Shown here in pieces: positions 1 to 6,049 of a stretch of DNA of 7,901 nucleotides. Under the pieces are notes generated by a model that made no database searches, had not been told where the DNA came from, and saw nothing but the letters and a program-made list of their open reading frames with translations. Numbering within the stretch: position 1 is the stretch's first letter; every line of letters begins with the position of its first letter. The translations under genes were made by a program, and so were the position numbers. This DNA comes from an uncultured Clostridia bacterium (lineage in GTDB: Bacteria > Bacillota > Clostridia > Oscillospirales > CAG-272), in NCBI GenBank assembly GCA_945949385.1, contig CAMFEL010000099.1, positions 1 to 7,901 of the forward strand, read 5' to 3'.

Positions 1-870
1 CAGTGGGTCAAGTGCAAACTGCACATTGCAGCCTCCCTCTATTTCCAATGCGCGGATTATCTTCAGAGCGCTGTCGCGAAGCATATGATATTCTTTGTTA
101 GTAAGTGTCTGAGAGGGACAAACTACTATGGAGTCGCCCGTATGGATTCCCACGGGGTCGATGTTTTCCATATTGCAGACGGTTATGGCAGTATCGTTAG
201 CGTCCCTGATAACCTCATATTCTATTTCCTTGTAGCCTTTAATGCTTTTTTCCACAAGCACCTGATGTACGGGGGACAGCTCAAGAGCGCCTCGGAGAAG
301 CTCCGCGCACTCCTGTCTGTCATCTGCAAAACCGCCGCCGGTGCCGCCCAGAGTAAATGCGGGACGAAGCACAACGGGATAACCTATTTCCTCTGCCGCC
401 GCAAGACCTTCCTCCATGCTTTCGGCAATAACGGATTTCAGCACAGGCTCTCCTATTTCCTGACACAGCTCCTTGAACAGCTCCCTGTCCTCGGCTCGCT
501 CGATACTGCGGCTGCCCGTACCCAAAAGCTCCACGCGGCACTCTCTCAGCACGCCTTTCTTTTCAAGCTGCATTGCAAGATTAAGTCCTGTCTGCCCGCC
601 GATACCGGGTACAATGGCGTCGGGTCGCTCGTAGCGGATAACCTTTGCAAGATATTCAAGAGTCAGAGGCTCCATGTAGACCTTGTCTGCAATGGAAGTG
701 TCTGTCATAATGGTTGCGGGATTGGAGTTGCAGAGCACGACCTCATACCCCTCCTCTTTCAGGGCAAGGCACGCCTGCGTACCGGCGTAGTCAAACTCTG
801 CCGCCTGCCCGATAACTATGGGGCCGGAGCCTATAACAAGTATTTTTTTAAGGTCAGTTCTTTTCGGCAT
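1..870 (-). CDS. carB: Carbamoyl-phosphate synthase large subunit, N-terminal part (cut by window edge)
   Basis: This is the synthetase subunit that makes carbamoyl phosphate from bicarbonate, ammonia (channelled from CarA) and two ATP, feeding pyrimidine and arginine synthesis in the cytoplasm. The window holds the first 290 codons of a protein that is normally about 1,060 residues; the rest lies beyond the left edge. Family signatures read cleanly: an N-terminal MPKRTDLKKILVIGSGPIVI with GQAAEFDYAGTQ, then CNSNPATIMTD (47-57), PGIGGQTGLNLA (88-99), the ATP-grasp glycine-rich segment RPAFTLGGTGGG (169-180), and SIVVCPSQTLTN (247-258). The ATG at 868-870 follows GGAGGG with 8-nt spacing, inside the end of carA, and the carA stop is 1 nt upstream, so the two are translationally coupled. 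No frameshift is seen in the part present. Confidence 0.97.
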   Translation of the reverse strand, partial: MPKRTDLKKILVIGSGPIVIGQAAEFDYAGTQACLALKEEGYEVVLCNSNPATIMTDTSIADKVYMEPLTLEYLAKVIRYERPDAIVPGIGGQTGLNLAMQLEKKGVLRECRVELLGTGSRSIERAEDRELFKELCQEIGEPVLKSVIAESMEEGLAAAEEIGYPVVLRPAFTLGGTGGGFADDRQECAELLRGALELSPVHQVLVEKSIKGYKEIEYEVIRDANDTAITVCNMENIDPVGIHTGDSIVVCPSQTLTNKEYHMLRDSALKIIRALEIEGGCNVQFALDPL

Positions 871-871
871 A

Positions 872-1957
872 TTATTTGCCCTCCATCAAAGTGATAAAGC
901 GGTCAAACAGGTAAGCGCTGTCCTGGGGACCCGGTGCGCTTTCGGGGTGATACTGAACGCTGAACATCTTACCGCCCTCGTCCCGCACACCCTCTACGGT
1001 GTTGTCAAGAATGTTTATATGTGTAACGGTAAGTCCCGTCCCCGCAAGGCTTTCCTCCCTTACGGCGTAGCTGTGGTTCTGGGAGGTTATTTCGATTTTT
1101 CCGGTTTCAAGATTTTTCACCGGGTGATTGCCCCCGCGGTGTCCGAACTTCAGCTTGTAGGTCTCGGCACCGGCGGCAAGGGAAATTATCTGATGTCCCA
1201 GACAGATTCCGAATATGGGATACCTGCCGCGAAGCGCTCTGACAAGCTCAATGACGGGGGTCACATCCTCCGGGTCTCCGGGGCCGTTTGACAGAAAGAT
1301 GCCGTCGGGCTTGCACTTGATAACCTCGTCGGCAGGCGTGTTATACGGCATAACGGTAACATTGCAGCCGCGGGCGTTAAGGCTTCTGACTATGTTAAGC
1401 TTTATACCGCAGTCAATTGCGACCACATTATATTTTGCATTGGCAGTTCTTGAGTACCAGCGTTTTTTGCAGCTTACGCGGCTGACCGCGTCGTGAGGCA
1501 CAGGTGTGGCCGCGATTTTTTCGACAGCCGCATTTGTCGGTGTGTCTGCATCGGTAATTATACCGCGACGGGAGCCCAGATCTCTTATGCTTCTTGCAAG
1601 CTTTCTTGTGTCGATACCCGAGAGACCGGGAATTTTATACTCCTCCATAACCTCGGACAGAGTCTTTGTATAACGGAAGTTTGAGGGCAGGTCATTATAT
1701 TCCCTGACGATAAGCGCGCCGATAGTGGGCACTCTCGTTTCGTAGTCCTCGTCGGCAATACCGTAATTGCCTATAAGGGGGTAAGTCATAACCACAGCCT
1801 GATCGGTATATGAGGGGTCGGAAATTATCTCCTGATAGCCAACCACCGAGGTGTTGAAAACCACCTCGCATACACGCTCACAGTCATAGCCGAAGCCGAC
1901 GCCTATGTATTCTGCGCCGTCCTCAAGCACAAGTTTTTTACGCTTTATATCTGCCAT
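872..1957 (-). CDS. carA: Carbamoyl-phosphate synthase small (glutaminase) subunit
   Basis: CarA hydrolyses glutamine and passes ammonia to CarB for carbamoyl phosphate synthesis. The protein has 361 residues, normal for the family. The N-terminal small-subunit domain (about 1-165) contains FNTSVVGYQEIISDPSY (34-50), MTYPLIGNYG and GLSGIDTRKLARSIRDLG (111-128). The C-terminal class I glutamine amidotransferase domain (about 175-361) carries LSNGPGDPED, the nucleophile Cys252 in FGICLGHQ, and the His337/Glu339 pair in QYHPES, so the catalytic triad is complete. The ATG at 1955-1957 lies inside the last codons of pyrC (13-nt overlap including the stop) and has GGAGG 9 nt upstream. It is the middle gene of pyrC-carA-carB. 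Control by the PyrR-type leader upstream of pyrC suggests a pyrimidine-dedicated rather than arginine-dedicated synthetase. Confidence 0.97.
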   Translation of the reverse strand: MADIKRKKLVLEDGAEYIGVGFGYDCERVCEVVFNTSVVGYQEIISDPSYTDQAVVMTYPLIGNYGIADEDYETRVPTIGALIVREYNDLPSNFRYTKTLSEVMEEYKIPGLSGIDTRKLARSIRDLGSRRGIITDADTPTNAAVEKIAATPVPHDAVSRVSCKKRWYSRTANAKYNVVAIDCGIKLNIVRSLNARGCNVTVMPYNTPADEVIKCKPDGIFLSNGPGDPEDVTPVIELVRALRGRYPIFGICLGHQIISLAAGAETYKLKFGHRGGNHPVKNLETGKIEITSQNHSYAVREESLAGTGLTVTHINILDNTVEGVRDEGGKMFSVQYHPESAPGPQDSAYLFDRFITLMEGK

Positions 1958-3183
1958 ACCGTTTTACCTCCGCATACCGTTAAAAGATTTTTTCCGAATA
2001 CCCGCTGTCCTTCAAAAGGGGTGCTGCGTCCCATGGACAAAAACTCAGCAGGATCGATTGCATACTGACACCCAAGATCATAAACGCATATATCTCCCAT
2101 GTCGGGAATACCGAAGCGCCTGCGCGGATTTTCCGACATCAGCCTTATGAGCTTTTCAAGCGTGATAATACCCGTTTTTACAAGGCTCGTATACAGAACG
2201 GGAAAGGCAGTCTCAAGCCCTGCCACACCCATGAGACTTCCTTCAAGCCCGCGGCTTTTTTCCTCCGCGGTGTGAGGCGCGTGATCAGTGGCGATCATAT
2301 CAATCGTCCCGTCCGCAATTCCCTCAATAAGCGCCTGCCTGTCCCGCTCACTCCTTAGAGGCGGATTCATTTTGAACCGTCCGTCCTCCCGAAGATCCCT
2401 GTCACTCAGCACAAGATAGTGCGGCGCGCTCTCGCAGGTCACATCTACCCCAGCCGCCTTTGCCTTTCTTATAAGCTCAACGCTTTCGGCAGTGGAAATG
2501 TGGCACACATGATACTTGCAGCCGGTCTCAGCCGCAAGACGCAGATCTCTTTCAACCTGCCGCCATTCGCTTTCCGAGCATATGCCCCGATGAGAGTGTG
2601 CTGCGGCGTACTCGCCGTCATGTATGTATCCGCCGCGAAGCAAGCTGTTGTCCTCACAGTGGGCGGCGATTATTTTACCGCATTCCTTTGCTTTGAGCAT
2701 GGCACGGCGCATCATATCCCCGTCCTGCACTCCCCTGCCGTCGTCTGAAAAAGCAACGCACAGCGAAGACAGCCCTTCAAAGTCCGAAAGCACCTGCCCC
2801 ATTTCTCCCTTTGTAACCGAGGCATAGGGATGAACGCGAATTACGGCGGTTTTTCTGATTATATCAAGCTCTTTTTCAATATTTTCAACACTGTCGGGTA
2901 CCGGGTCAAGATTAGGCATGGCGCACACATCGGTATATCCCCCGCGGGCTGCCGCAAGGGAGCCTGTCCTTACGGTTTCTTTATAAAAAAATCCCGGTTC
3001 TCTGAAATGCACATGCACATCGCAAAAAGCCGGAAAAACATATATATTTGAAGAGTCCGAAAAATCGGGAATTCGGGAAAGACCGCCGACGGGAGAACCG
3101 CCATCGTTTATGTCAAGCGTAAGATCTTTAACTTCAAACGCTCCGTTATTATACACATGCGCCATTTTCAAGATACGCTCCAT
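1945..3183 (-). CDS. pyrC: Dihydroorotase (class I)
   Basis: Dihydroorotase cyclises carbamoyl-aspartate to dihydroorotate, the third step of de novo pyrimidine synthesis. I read 412 residues from the ATG at 3183. That start has GGGAGAGG just upstream with good spacing; an in-frame ATG at 3231 would add 16 residues but lies inside the leader beyond the attenuator, so I reject it. The amidohydrolase metal site is complete: His57 and His59 in DVHVHFREPG, Asp147/Asp148 in FSDDG, His175 in AAHCED, His228 in CHIS, and Asp300 in ATDHAPH. The substrate-binding KMNPPLRS segment is at 271-278. The FSDDG form without a carboxylated lysine fits the bacterial class I type. It is the first gene of the operon, overlaps carA by 13 nt, and is controlled by the attenuator at 3197-3294. 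Confidence 0.96.
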   Translation of the reverse strand: MERILKMAHVYNNGAFEVKDLTLDINDGGSPVGGLSRIPDFSDSSNIYVFPAFCDVHVHFREPGFFYKETVRTGSLAAARGGYTDVCAMPNLDPVPDSVENIEKELDIIRKTAVIRVHPYASVTKGEMGQVLSDFEGLSSLCVAFSDDGRGVQDGDMMRRAMLKAKECGKIIAAHCEDNSLLRGGYIHDGEYAAAHSHRGICSESEWRQVERDLRLAAETGCKYHVCHISTAESVELIRKAKAAGVDVTCESAPHYLVLSDRDLREDGRFKMNPPLRSERDRQALIEGIADGTIDMIATDHAPHTAEEKSRGLEGSLMGVAGLETAFPVLYTSLVKTGIITLEKLIRLMSENPRRRFGIPDMGDICVYDLGCQYAIDPAEFLSMGRSTPFEGQRVFGKNLLTVCGGKTVWQI

Positions 3184-3196
3184 AGTCCTCTCCCAT

Positions 3197-3223
3197 AAAT
3201 AAAACTCTGCCGAAAAGCAGAGC
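3197..3223 (-). terminator. Intrinsic attenuator terminator in the pyrC leader
   Basis: Reading the minus strand, CTCTGC (3222-3217) pairs with GCAGAG (3210-3205) around a 6-nt loop, a G-U pair extends the base, and TTTTATTT follows. It ends about 13 nt before the pyrC start, just ahead of the ribosome-binding site. The segment CTGCTT (3220-3215) in its 5' arm and loop can instead pair with AAGCAG (3288-3283) in the upstream PyrR-binding hairpin. That gives a plausible antiterminator, mutually exclusive with both other structures. The pairing is read directly; termination in vivo is inferred. Confidence 0.8.
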
Positions 3224-3261
3224 GCGAGCATAACAAGACAGACAGAAAAAGCCTGTATAAA

Positions 3262-3294
3262 ATCTTGCCGGCGTCACTGCACCTGCTTAAAGAT
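3262..3294 (-). promoter_or_regulatory. PyrR-binding anti-antiterminator hairpin in pyr operon leader
   Basis: On the minus strand the leader folds as ATCTT / AAGAT at the base, then GC/GC, then GGUG/CGCC closed by the hexaloop CAGUGA (3279-3274). The known Bacillus PyrR-binding consensus is ARUCCNGNGAGGYU. The 14-mer here (3283-3270) is GGUGCAGUGACGCC. It matches 8 of 12 specified positions, and the four differences form two compensated base pairs (A-U to G-C, and C-G to G-C), while the loop fits CNGNGA. Such a hairpin, when bound by PyrR with UMP or UTP, blocks the antiterminator and lets the downstream terminator form. pyrR itself is not in the window. Confidence 0.82.
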
Positions 3295-3309
3295 CATTTA
3301 TTTTTAATT

Positions 3310-3338
3310 ATTCTACCATAAACTCATCTCCAAGTCAA
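3310..3338 (-). promoter_or_regulatory. Housekeeping promoter of the pyrC-carA-carB operon
   Basis: On the minus strand, the -35 is TTGACT (3338-3333), followed by a 17-nt spacer and the -10 TAGAAT (3315-3310). The expected start of transcription is an A near 3303, giving a leader of about 120 nt that contains the PyrR hairpin and the terminator. Confidence 0.85.
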
Positions 3339-3421
3339 GAACAAACGCAATAAATATAAAAAGTTTTGAGTTTTTAGCAGATTTGTAATAAATTGCAGAG
3401 TCTGTTTTCCCGTCTTTCACA

Positions 3422-3440
3422 CATACTAACCGTGTAAAAT
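3422..3440 (+). promoter_or_regulatory. Candidate promoter elements for the deacetylase operon (sporulation-type -10)
   Basis: CATACTA at 3422-3428 is an exact match to the -10 consensus of forespore sigma-G (CATWMTA) as known in Bacillus. B. subtilis pdaA belongs to the sigma-G regulon. However, no TGMATA-like -35 sits 17-18 nt upstream; the nearest resemblance, TGCAGA at 3394-3399, is 22 nt away. A sigma-A-like TAAAAT at 3435-3440 also lacks a good -35. The assignment is therefore tentative. Confidence 0.4.
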
Positions 3441-3453
3441 AATTTGAAATTAT
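3439..3453. repeat. 15-nt palindrome upstream of the deacetylase start
   Basis: ATAATTTGAAATTAT is a perfect inverted repeat (7-1-7) between the candidate -10 elements and the ribosome-binding site AGGAGG (3458-3463). It could be an operator or a 5'-end hairpin, but AT-rich palindromes arise easily by chance. Confidence 0.4.
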
Positions 3454-3470
3454 ATATAGGAGGATAAATC

Positions 3471-4298
3471 ATGAATATACCCGGATATATAGCGGGAATA
3501 TGCGCCGCAGCTATCATAGGAAACCCGGCAATTTTTTGTGCCGACACCGCCGACGCAAACATTCCCGCAAAGCAGACCGCGTCCCACTCCGAAACGGCCG
3601 CATATAACTGGTACTGCAAGCACACGAAGGATCACACCCAGCCGCCCCTTGACTATCTTCTTACCTTTACAAAGGACTGCGGAGCGTACTATGTTGACAC
3701 AAAGCACAGCGACTGGGAGGACAAAGAAAAGGTCATATACCTGACCTTTGACGCCGGCTATGAAAACGGTAATGTGGAGAAAATTCTGGATGTGCTGAAA
3801 AAAGAAGAGGTATGCGGCGCTTTTTTCATACTGGAAAACCTGATAAAACGGAATCCCGATCTTGTGCGGCGTATGCAGGACGAGGGACATTTGGTATGCA
3901 ATCACACAGCCACACACAAAGACATGACAACGGTAAGCGATAAAGACAGCTTTCTTGAGGAGCTTCAGAGACTGGAAAGGAGCTGCGAGGAAATAGGCGT
4001 TGCCTGCGCAAAGTATTACAGACCGCCGGAGGGCAGATTTTCGGAGCAAAACCTGAAATTCGCACTTGAAGCGGGGTATAAAACTGTTTTCTGGAGCTTT
4101 GCCTATGTGGACTGGGACAATAACTCACAAATGCCGGCAGAAGCCGCAATAAAAAAGGTACGCGAGGGGACGCATAACGGCGAGGTGATTCTTCTGCATC
4201 CCACCTCTTCTACGAATGCGGAAATACTTGACGATCTCATTGCGGCATGGCGTGAAGAGGGCTTCCGCTTTGCCTCACTCGATGAGCTTTGCAAATAA
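3471..4298 (+). CDS. pdaA: PdaA-like polysaccharide (peptidoglycan MurNAc) deacetylase
   Basis: This NodB-fold carbohydrate esterase 4 protein most resembles PdaA, which deacetylates muramic acid during muramic delta-lactam formation in the spore cortex. It has 275 residues; B. subtilis PdaA is similar in size. Motifs are in order: TFDAGYENG (92-100, metal Asp94), NHTATHKD (144-151, metal His145 and His149), YRPPEGRFSE (183-192), FWSFAYVDWDN (207-217, Asp214), and ILLHPTSSTNAE (240-251, His243). The segments YENG, RPPEGRFSE, VDWD and NAE are PdaA-type rather than general chitin-deacetylase features. Ala95 replaces the second Asp of canonical TFDD; PdaA relatives also vary here. The N-terminus has a hydrophobic stretch (7-23) but lacks basic residues, so export is uncertain. 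The start has AGGAGG 7 nt upstream. It overlaps the next deacetylase gene by 17 nt. Confidence 0.85.
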   Translation: MNIPGYIAGICAAAIIGNPAIFCADTADANIPAKQTASHSETAAYNWYCKHTKDHTQPPLDYLLTFTKDCGAYYVDTKHSDWEDKEKVIYLTFDAGYENGNVEKILDVLKKEEVCGAFFILENLIKRNPDLVRRMQDEGHLVCNHTATHKDMTTVSDKDSFLEELQRLERSCEEIGVACAKYYRPPEGRFSEQNLKFALEAGYKTVFWSFAYVDWDNNSQMPAEAAIKKVREGTHNGEVILLHPTSSTNAEILDDLIAAWREEGFRFASLDELCK

Positions 4299-4980
4299 AG
4301 CGCGCCTCTCTGCGGCGCTGGCAGTACTCATTTCCCTTGTACTCCCCGTGAGAGCCCTTGCATGGCAATGGAGCGGAAATGTAATATCAAGCGCAGGCGG
4401 GCGCAGAAAAGCCGTAGCACTTACCTTTGACGACGGTCCGCACCCGGTAAAAACCCCGGAAATACTTGAACTGCTCAGCGACTACGGCATACACGCCACC
4501 TTTTTCGTTACCGGAGACAACGCCTCCCGATATCCAGAAATAATACAGCAGGAGATAGACGGCGGACACGAGATCGGAAACCACACGTATTCCCACGTGT
4601 TTCTGAAAAAAGTCCCCTTTGAAACGGCAAAAAGCGAAATCTGCGCCCTTGACGACCTGATGCTTGAAAATTTTGAATATAAGCCGAAGCTGCTGAGACC
4701 TCCGGGCGGTCTGTATAATGACAAAATCTGCCGATTTGCAAACGATCTGGGTTATGAAGTAGTGCTGTGGTCCATCGACACAAAAGACTGGGCGCACACC
4801 TCTGCGAGCGAAATTACGGACACTGTTATAAACAATGTAAAAAACGGTGATATAATACTGTGTCACGACTTTGTAGGCGGCGCCTCCTACACAGCCGCTG
4901 CACTGCGCACCGTCATACCGAAGCTACTGGATATGGGCTTTGAATTCGTAACCGTATCGGAGCTTCTGGGTACCGAATAA
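4282..4980 (+). CDS. Secreted NodB-type polysaccharide deacetylase
   Basis: This carbohydrate esterase 4 enzyme is predicted to remove N-acetyl groups from peptidoglycan or chitin-like oligosaccharide outside the membrane. I read 232 residues from the ATG at 4282. That start yields a clear signal peptide (basic K7/R8, hydrophobic 10-23, AxA cleavage after Ala27), whereas the earlier in-frame ATG at 4216 would bury it and has no ribosome-binding site. The catalytic set is complete: TFDDGPH (48-54, Asp50 and Asp51), HTYSH (101-105, metal ligands His101 and His105), RPPGG (139-143), WSIDTKDW (163-170), and ILCHD with His195. The start lies inside the 3' end of the PdaA-like gene and lacks a strong site of its own, so translational coupling is likely. 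PdaB or a PgdA-like role are alternatives; the substrate cannot be settled from sequence. Confidence 0.88.
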   Translation: MSFANKARLSAALAVLISLVLPVRALAWQWSGNVISSAGGRRKAVALTFDDGPHPVKTPEILELLSDYGIHATFFVTGDNASRYPEIIQQEIDGGHEIGNHTYSHVFLKKVPFETAKSEICALDDLMLENFEYKPKLLRPPGGLYNDKICRFANDLGYEVVLWSIDTKDWAHTSASEITDTVINNVKNGDIILCHDFVGGASYTAAALRTVIPKLLDMGFEFVTVSELLGTE

Positions 4981-4994
4981 ATAAAAAATTCGCC
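4978..4994 (+). repeat. 17-bp inverted repeat, left copy
   Basis: TAAATAAAAAATTCGCC begins at the stop codon of the second deacetylase. Its exact reverse complement is at 6191-6207, just downstream of rpsR on the other strand. The pair flanks the AT-rich acetyltransferase segment and looks like the two flanks (A-tract with TTCGCC, and GGCGAA with T-tract) of a single bidirectional terminator. Confidence 0.75.
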
Positions 4995-5000
4995 CGAAGG

Positions 5001-5033
5001 GAGAGACTACGTAACGAAGTAGTCTCTCTTTTT
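5001..5033 (+). terminator. Intrinsic terminator after the deacetylase operon
   Basis: GAGAGACTAC (5001-5010) pairs perfectly with GTAGTCTCTC (5019-5028) around an 8-nt loop, followed by five T residues. It lies 20 nt after the deacetylase stop, and it also shields the downstream acetyltransferase cassette from read-through. Confidence 0.9.
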
Positions 5034-5076
5034 GTATACAGATGATTATCATTTCCATTCAATTCCTGATTAGATG

Positions 5077-5105
5077 TTGACTTTGTTTTTGCTCTATGTT
5101 ATAAT
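5077..5105 (+). promoter_or_regulatory. Consensus promoter of the leader peptide/GNAT unit
   Basis: The -35 TTGACT (5077-5082), a 17-nt spacer and the -10 TATAAT (5100-5105) match the housekeeping consensus at 11 of 12 positions. Transcription should start near 5112, only about 19 nt before the leader peptide start codon. A strong promoter ahead of a terminator is what an attenuated, inducible gene needs. Confidence 0.9.
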
Positions 5106-5130
5106 ACAAAAAGAGAGTGAGGTGATTGAT

Positions 5131-5190
5131 ATGAAAACAAGCATTCGAAGAGAGTTCTCATTTCAGTCACTTTGTCTTTATTGCAACTGA
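5131..5190 (+). CDS. 19-residue leader peptide of the acetyltransferase attenuator
   Basis: The short reading frame encodes MKTSIRREFSFQSLCLYCN and stops with TGA. It has an excellent ribosome-binding site, GAGGTG (5119-5124), with 6-nt spacing, and lies right after a consensus promoter and ahead of an intrinsic terminator. I do not recognise the peptide. Its position is that of regulatory leader peptides, where ribosome stalling or slow translation lets transcription continue into a resistance or stress gene. Supporting RNA pairings: GTCACTT (5166-5172) can pair with AAGTGAC (5195-5201) across the leader stop codon, and GTTCTC (5154-5159) in the leader duplicates the terminator's left arm and so could pair with GAGAAC (5230-5235) in its right arm. 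Confidence 0.72.
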   Translation: MKTSIRREFSFQSLCLYCN

Positions 5191-5214
5191 ATTCAAGTGA
5201 CATAATGAAGTTTT

Positions 5215-5243
5215 AGTGTTCTCTTTTCGGAGAACACTTTTTT
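5215..5243 (+). terminator. Attenuator terminator between leader peptide and GNAT gene
   Basis: AGTGTTCTC (5215-5223) pairs perfectly with GAGAACACT (5230-5238) around the loop TTTTCG, and the hairpin runs into six consecutive T residues (5238-5243). It sits 24 nt after the leader peptide stop and 32 nt before the acetyltransferase start, so most transcripts should end here unless the hairpin is prevented. Confidence 0.88.
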
Positions 5244-5275
5244 GTTGCAAAAACAGAAAAAATGAAAGGAATAGT

Positions 5276-6013
5276 ATGTATATTGAAATTATCAATGAAT
5301 TTTCAGAAAAATCAATTTATGAACGTACGGGAAAACATATTGCAAATCACGAAATAGTCTATGAAACTACAGCCTCGAATGTCATTTGTCGTATCGTACA
5401 GAGTTGTGACCGTCTTTTTATCAGTTCCGATATAAAATATTCAACAGCGATATCTGATTATCTTAACAAAGTGAATCTATCTGAAAAGATTTCTTCGCCT
5501 TGTTTTTATAAAGAAATTCTTGATGCTTTGGGAATATACTCCAATGAATTTATACTTGAACCGAGCGAGGAGTTTTTGCAAGATATAAGTTATAATTGTT
5601 ACCACACGCTTGATTATATCTGTACATCCAAGAACTTTAAGCCATTTTATTCAGATGAAATATCTGAAATAAAGTGTGGAGACTCGCGGTTTATTCTTGA
5701 CGAAACTTTTGACGGAACTATGTACTGTGTTACCAAACAAAACAGAATTGTAAGCACCGGATATTACAAACCTAATGTTGGAATTTTTGATAACACTTGT
5801 AGCATGCAAGTGTTTACTAAACCTGAATACAGAAACAGAGACTATGGAAAAATGACTGCTTCTGCTGCAACAAAACATATAGTAAAAAATGAGAAGTGCG
5901 CACTGTGGGTGTGTCAGGTTGAAAATCAGGCTTCAAGGAAAATTGCAGAGGCATTGGGTTATGTTTTTATCGGCGGAGAAGTGAAAATTACAAAGCCAAG
6001 TGCAATTTTGTGA
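5276..6013 (+). CDS. GNAT-family N-acetyltransferase under leader-peptide attenuation
   Basis: The C-terminal part (about 150-240) has GNAT acetyl-CoA-binding features: a beta strand FDNTCSMQVFTKPEYR, the pyrophosphate-loop-like RNRDYGKMTASAA (186-198, form R-x-x-G-x-M), and motif B VENQASRKIAEALGYVFIG (215-233). GNAT enzymes transfer acetyl from acetyl-CoA to an amine; the substrate here is unknown. Residues 1-130 match nothing I recognise and may form a substrate domain or a degenerate first GNAT half. The ATG at 5276 is chosen because AAAGGA lies 5 nt upstream; the in-frame ATG at 5216 falls inside the terminator stem. The product has 245 residues. The gene is much more AT-rich than its neighbours: a hand count over 5281-5340 gives 14 G+C in 60, against 31 in 60 at 4681-4740. 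This suggests horizontal acquisition. The leader layout hints at a drug- or translation-stress-inducible role. Confidence 0.8.
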   Translation: MYIEIINEFSEKSIYERTGKHIANHEIVYETTASNVICRIVQSCDRLFISSDIKYSTAISDYLNKVNLSEKISSPCFYKEILDALGIYSNEFILEPSEEFLQDISYNCYHTLDYICTSKNFKPFYSDEISEIKCGDSRFILDETFDGTMYCVTKQNRIVSTGYYKPNVGIFDNTCSMQVFTKPEYRNRDYGKMTASAATKHIVKNEKCALWVCQVENQASRKIAEALGYVFIGGEVKITKPSAIL

Positions 6014-6023
6014 CTTGTAGCGA

Positions 6024-6049
6024 ACACTTTCGGTTTCTACTGAAAGTGT
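6024..6049 (+). other. Hairpin after the GNAT gene
   Basis: ACACTTTC (6024-6031) pairs perfectly with GAAAGTGT (6042-6049) eleven bases after the acetyltransferase stop. No T-tract follows, so it is not a standard intrinsic terminator; it could stabilise the 3' end of the mRNA. Another inverted repeat, AAGGTG (6073-6078) with CACCTT (6113-6118), follows within the same AT-rich non-coding stretch. Confidence 0.5.

Noticed and set aside
85..894. Long plus-strand reading frame over carB
   Set aside because: It is antisense to an intact, highly conserved carB reading frame, has no recognisable motif and no ribosome-binding site.
818..1684. Plus-strand reading frames over carA
   Set aside because: Antisense shadows of the complete carA frame; no start signals or family features.
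3184..3231. Upstream ATG adding 16 residues to PyrC
   Set aside because: The extension would be encoded within the attenuator terminator, while the ATG at 3183 has a good ribosome-binding site and starts at the usual place for the family.
4216..4281. Earlier ATG for the second deacetylase
   Set aside because: No ribosome-binding site, deep overlap with the PdaA-like gene, and it would bury a clear signal peptide that starts at 4282.
5042..5052. ATGATTATCAT resembling part of a Fur box upstream of the GNAT promoter
   Set aside because: Only a 5-1-5 palindrome, short of the 7-1-7 core, and located about 24 nt upstream of the -35, which is not a typical repressor position.
5216..5275. Earlier ATG for the GNAT protein
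   Set aside because: It lies within the terminator stem and lacks a ribosome-binding site; the ATG at 5276 has AAAGGA in place.
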